The notes under the pieces are model-generated. The model was not told the DNA's origin, did no database searches, and saw only the letters and a program-made list of their open reading frames with translations. The translations under genes and the position numbers were made by a program. Below, one piece after another: positions 6,702 to 9,986 of a stretch of DNA of 9,986 bases (position 1 is the first letter of the stretch; each line of letters begins with the position of its first letter). Origin of the DNA: an uncultured Ruminococcus sp. (GTDB lineage Bacteria > Bacillota_A > Clostridia > Oscillospirales > Ruminococcaceae). The stretch is from NCBI GenBank assembly GCA_937880065.1, contig CALFMA010000047.1, positions 1 through 9,986 of the forward strand, in the 5' to 3' direction.

Positions 6702-9700
6702 ATTCCGTTGTATTGAGGATTTCAGCAATCCTCTTTTCTATGCGTTCAATTGTCTTTTCCCTGTTGTCAAGCCAATCGAGAATGTGGATATTCATAGTTT
6801 CCCAGCCAAGGCCTTTAAGCACCGCAGGCTGTGAAATATAACGCTCCTCTGCCCTTGATTTTTCAAGGGAATTTTTAGTTCCGCAGAGAATTCCAAGGAT
6901 ATATTTGTCGGGATTTTCGGGGCTGTAAACCGCAATATCCACCTTAAATCCCGAAATTCCCACGGAGCAGTCAGCGGAGTAGCCACGGTTGCGGAGTTCC
7001 TCTGCCACCGCAAGTTCAAATCCCTCCGCAGAAACACGGGTATTTCCTGCTTTAAGGGCAATTGTGCCGCCCTGTTCCGCAAATTTGAGGAAGCCTTTCA
7101 ACCCCTCCACACCCTCGGAGCGAGTACTGTTGAGATTTATCATATCCGAGGTAATGACGGAAAATACAAGCATTTGCTTTCTCGCTCTTGTAATCGCCAC
7201 GTTAAGGCGTTTCCAGCCGCCCTCTCTGTTAAGGGGACCGAAATTCATTGACAGCTTGCCATCCTTGTCGGGACCATAGCCGATTGAGAACATAATCACA
7301 TCACGTTCATCACCCTGAATATTTTCAAGATTTTTAATAATAATCGGCTCAGCCATTTCCTCTGCAAGCTTTTCAAGTTCGGGAGCTTTTTTATATTCAA
7401 ATGCAAGCAAATCGTCAATTAAATTCTGCTGAGGCATACTGAAAGTTACAACTCCGATACTCTCACAGCGTAGGTTTTCATCTCTAAGGCGGCGGACAAT
7501 TTCAGCCACAACAGCCTCAGCTTCGGCTTTATTTGTGCGGGTTTTGCTGCGGTCATAAAATCCCTCAACCTTGATATGTCCCACACGTGAAAGCTTGTTA
7601 TCCGCTGAGGGGAATGTGTAAAGCTTATTGTCATAATATTTAGCATTACTGTATGCAATTAGGCTCTCATGACGGGAGCGATAATGCCACAAAAGATGCT
7701 CCTGAGGCATTGACAACGCAAGGCAGTCGTCAAGAAGGCTTTCCAAATCCTCATTCTCCATATTGTCCTCATCGGTATGGTTTGACGCAAAAAAGCTTGT
7801 AGGGGGCAGCTGTTTCGGGTCCCCTGAAATAATGACATTTTCGCCCCTTGAAACTGCGCCCACAGCTTCGCAGGTAGGCAGCTGTGACGCTTCATCGAAA
7901 ATTACAAAATCGAATTTCGGATAAGCAGGGTCAATATATTGTGCCACGGAAATTGGACTCATAAGCATTACAGGGCAGATTTTACGCAAAAGTGTTGGTA
8001 TACTTTCAAAAAGTCTGCGGATTGACAGCCCTCTGCCGCCATTTTTTATGGCTTTTTTCAGAATTGCAAGTTCAGCGTCGGAGTTGGTGCTGTCGGGAAT
8101 ATTTGCAGACAGCTTTGCTGTGAGTTCCTCAATTGTGAGCCTGCGGAATTTTTCAAGCTGTGCGTCAAATTTTCTGATAGTGTCCTCAAAAATTGAGCCT
8201 TGGAACTGTGCAAGTGCAGGAACTTCGCCCAATGTTTTATAGATGAAATCACGGCTAATACCGCACTCGAATGCACCGAGGAGGTCATCGCAGGACAGCT
8301 TTCCGCTGAGGAATGAGTCAACCGCATTCTGCAATCCAAGTTCTTCAAGATTGTGGCATATAGCCAAAATTCCCGTCCATTCCTTTAGCGTAGGCAGTTC
8401 TGAAATCACATTGCCAATCTGCTTTTTGGTTTCCTCAAAGGGATTATTTCCGTAAATTTTATTGGGTACAAGAGCAAATCTTTTCTCTAAATCCGTCAGA
8501 ATATTTTCGCATTTATTGATTTTCTCAATGTACAAATCTGCGGAATTTGAATTGTCAGCTTTACGCTGCGAAGTGCCGAAAAGTTCGCATAAACCCTGTG
8601 AAATCTGCTGTTTTTCGCCATTTGTGAAAGGTGCGTCAGACAGCATACTGCGGAGATTTTCCGATAAAGAAACAGCGTCCGATACCGCATCCCACCGTGT
8701 ATTCTCCCCCACAATCAGCCCTGTGTAGCTGTCAAAAAGGTTTGAAATCGCTGTGGGAATACTGTTCACCGCATCTGTAAGGGATTTCAGCTTTACAAGC
8801 TTTCCACAGTAATCCCCGAAATTTTCCTTTGTGACGGTTTCAGGTGATTTTACGTGGGAATTCAGCGATTTCACAAGCTTTCCGCTTTTCAGAATTTTCG
8901 GTAAAATCCAGCTGTTCTGAGCCTCTTTCCACTCCGCAAGGCTGTTTCCGCAGTCGAAATTGTACACAGAATCCTCGAACTTCTGCGATATTTCAGCCTT
9001 TAAAGCCTGCTGTTCCCTGCCGCTTTCAACGAGATTTTTCACCGTATCAGAAGTTCTGTCCCATACCTCGCCAAATACGATTTGCGGGATTACATCCCCC
9101 TGAGATTTTGCAGTTTTCACAAGCTCCGAAAAGGATTTCAGCTGTGCAAATTCAACGTTGGAAATCCCCGATAAATGGCTGATAAATGGCATTTCAGCCT
9201 GCAATTCATCAAGGCTTTCATCAAGGCATTTCAGCTTATCCGCAATCTCATCACGCTGACTTGGATTGTACTCCCTCAGCTGACAGCATTTAAGCGAAGT
9301 TCCGCTGACATTGCCGAATGATTTGCCTGCCGCCGACAGCTTTTCAAGTTCATCACGGCATTTTTCAAAGGTTTCACCATTGGCAGAATTGAAAAAATCG
9401 TGGGAAAATTTCAGTTTTCCCTCAAATTCCTTGTGCTGTTCAAACTTGATTACAGCGTCATAAACGGACATTCCGCAGTTTCTTTTCAGGTGAATTTCCT
9501 GAGCCGATTTATTCAGTTCACGGCGAAGTAAAGCCGTTTTTTCAGCTTCTGCGGCAAACTGTGCAGGAGATGTATTTTTCACCGTTTCAAGGGCTTTCTC
9601 AAGCTGATTAAGCACATCTCTTTTTCGGGATTTATTCGAATGAAGTTCAAGGCAGAACGGGTCAAGTCCAAGCTTTTCAAGGCGATTCTGCACAACTTCA

Positions 9701-9986
9701 AGAGCCGCCATTTTCTCGGCTACAAATAAAACCGTTTTGTCGTGATACATTGCATTTGCAATTATATTTGTGATAGTCTGGGATTTTCCCGTGCCGGGCG
9801 GTCCGTGAAGCACAAAGCTGGTACCTTCCGGCACCTGACTGAGTTCGAAGCCATACAGAAGCTGATCAGCCACAAGAACGGAATCCCTTTCCTGCAAAGG
9901 CTGGAGGAAAGCACCGTTCATCGGTACAACCTTTCCTTTGAGGACGGATGCCGTATCCTGCACATCGGCGACAGCAAGACTGTCCT
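6700..9986 (-). CDS. Large SF1 helicase with C-terminal Vsr/DUF559-like domain (5' end outside the window)
   Basis: At least 1094 residues are visible; the frame is open through base 9986, so the N-terminus is missing. Numbering below counts the GTG codon at 9963 as 1. Walker A GPPGTGKS is at 54-61 (bases 9781-9804). About 600 helix-rich residues separate it from the DEAS box at 690-693. Motif III GDPKQLPPTSFF follows at about 714, then HYRSRHESL, NIQGDERDVIMFS and motif VI ITRARKQ at 924. These are UPF1/AAA_11-AAA_12-type superfamily 1 helicase motifs and all look intact, so ATP-driven action on nucleic acid is likely. From about residue 990 to the end there is a Vsr/DUF559/MTES_1575-like fold: GFKVDIAV with Asp1009, ILGI at 1022-1025, GLGW and LDW. 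The usual acidic C-D-G triplet reads C-G-T here. Family members often carry DUF4011 at the N-terminus, which cannot be checked. Related DUF4011-helicase-Vsr proteins have been reported as antiviral (Hhe). The biological role here is unproven. Confidence 0.85.
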   Translation of the reverse strand, partial: DSLAVADVQDTASVLKGKVVPMNGAFLQPLQERDSVLVADQLLYGFELSQVPEGTSFVLHGPPGTGKSQTITNIIANAMYHDKTVLFVAEKMAALEVVQNRLEKLGLDPFCLELHSNKSRKRDVLNQLEKALETVKNTSPAQFAAEAEKTALLRRELNKSAQEIHLKRNCGMSVYDAVIKFEQHKEFEGKLKFSHDFFNSANGETFEKCRDELEKLSAAGKSFGNVSGTSLKCCQLREYNPSQRDEIADKLKCLDESLDELQAEMPFISHLSGISNVEFAQLKSFSELVKTAKSQGDVIPQIVFGEVWDRTSDTVKNLVESGREQQALKAEISQKFEDSVYNFDCGNSLAEWKEAQNSWILPKILKSGKLVKSLNSHVKSPETVTKENFGDYCGKLVKLKSLTDAVNSIPTAISNLFDSYTGLIVGENTRWDAVSDAVSLSENLRSMLSDAPFTNGEKQQISQGLCELFGTSQRKADNSNSADLYIEKINKCENILTDLEKRFALVPNKIYGNNPFEETKKQIGNVISELPTLKEWTGILAICHNLEELGLQNAVDSFLSGKLSCDDLLGAFECGISRDFIYKTLGEVPALAQFQGSIFEDTIRKFDAQLEKFRRLTIEELTAKLSANIPDSTNSDAELAILKKAIKNGGRGLSIRRLFESIPTLLRKICPVMLMSPISVAQYIDPAYPKFDFVIFDEASQLPTCEAVGAVSRGENVIISGDPKQLPPTSFFASNHTDEDNMENEDLESLLDDCLALSMPQEHLLWHYRSRHESLIAYSNAKYYDNKLYTFPSADNKLSRVGHIKVEGFYDRSKTRTNKAEAEAVVAEIVRRLRDENLRCESIGVVTFSMPQQNLIDDLLAFEYKKAPELEKLAEEMAEPIIIKNLENIQGDERDVIMFSIGYGPDKDGKLSMNFGPLNREGGWKRLNVAITRARKQMLVFSVITSDMINLNSTRSEGVEGLKGFLKFAEQGGTIALKAGNTRVSAEGFELAVAEELRNRGYSADCSVGISGFKVDIAVYSPENPDKYILGILCGTKNSLEKSRAEERYISQPAVLKGLGWETMNIHILDWLDNREKTIERIEKRIAEILNTTE

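Noticed and set aside
8844..9182. A 112-codon plus-strand frame opposite the helicase
   Set aside because: It is antisense to the continuous helicase frame, and its translation has no domain-like pattern.

Overview
The window looks like chromosomal DNA of a low-to-mid GC member of the Bacillota, most likely a clostridial gut-type lineage (Ruminococcus/Oscillospiraceae-like). This is inferred from the strong GGAGG-type ribosome binding sites, a consensus SigA promoter, the MurT/GatD pair typical of Gram-positive bacteria, a lipoprotein muramidase, and a very large solute-binding protein of a kind known from Clostridia. No species can be assigned from the sequence alone, and there is no rRNA, tRNA, CRISPR array or insertion sequence in the window.

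Layout. Bases 1-122 hold no gene or RNA that I can recognise. A near-perfect SigA promoter (123-151) and a strong ribosome binding site (177-183) lead into one plus-strand gene (189-3110). It encodes a 973-residue exported protein with two N-terminal beta-rich, carbohydrate-binding-like regions, a helical middle and a C-terminal extracellular solute-binding domain. It ends facing a minus-strand cluster. The short convergent junction (3111-3196) has a 7-bp tandem AT-rich repeat and no obvious GC-rich terminator.

The rest of the window (3197-9986) is a tightly packed minus-strand gene row. In transcription order it contains: a large SF1 helicase with a C-terminal Vsr/DUF559-like nuclease fold (its 5' end lies beyond base 9986); murT; gatD; and a lipoprotein with an Ig-like region and a GH25 muramidase domain. 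Gaps are 10 bp, an 8-bp overlap and 24 bp, so co-transcription is likely. The murT ribosome binding site overlaps the helicase stop codon.

How they work together. MurT and GatD together amidate the D-glutamate of lipid II to D-isoglutamine. The GH25 lipoprotein would cut the glycan strands of peptidoglycan outside the membrane. These three genes form a plausible cell-wall group. The helicase is of a broad family that includes members reported as antiviral (Hhe-type: DUF4011-helicase-Vsr), but its nuclease motif looks degenerate here, and its link to the wall genes is only positional. Nothing here is clearly a new system. The most notable points are the helicase with an altered nuclease site translationally adjoining murT-gatD, and the modular solute-binding protein with no transporter permease on its 3' side.
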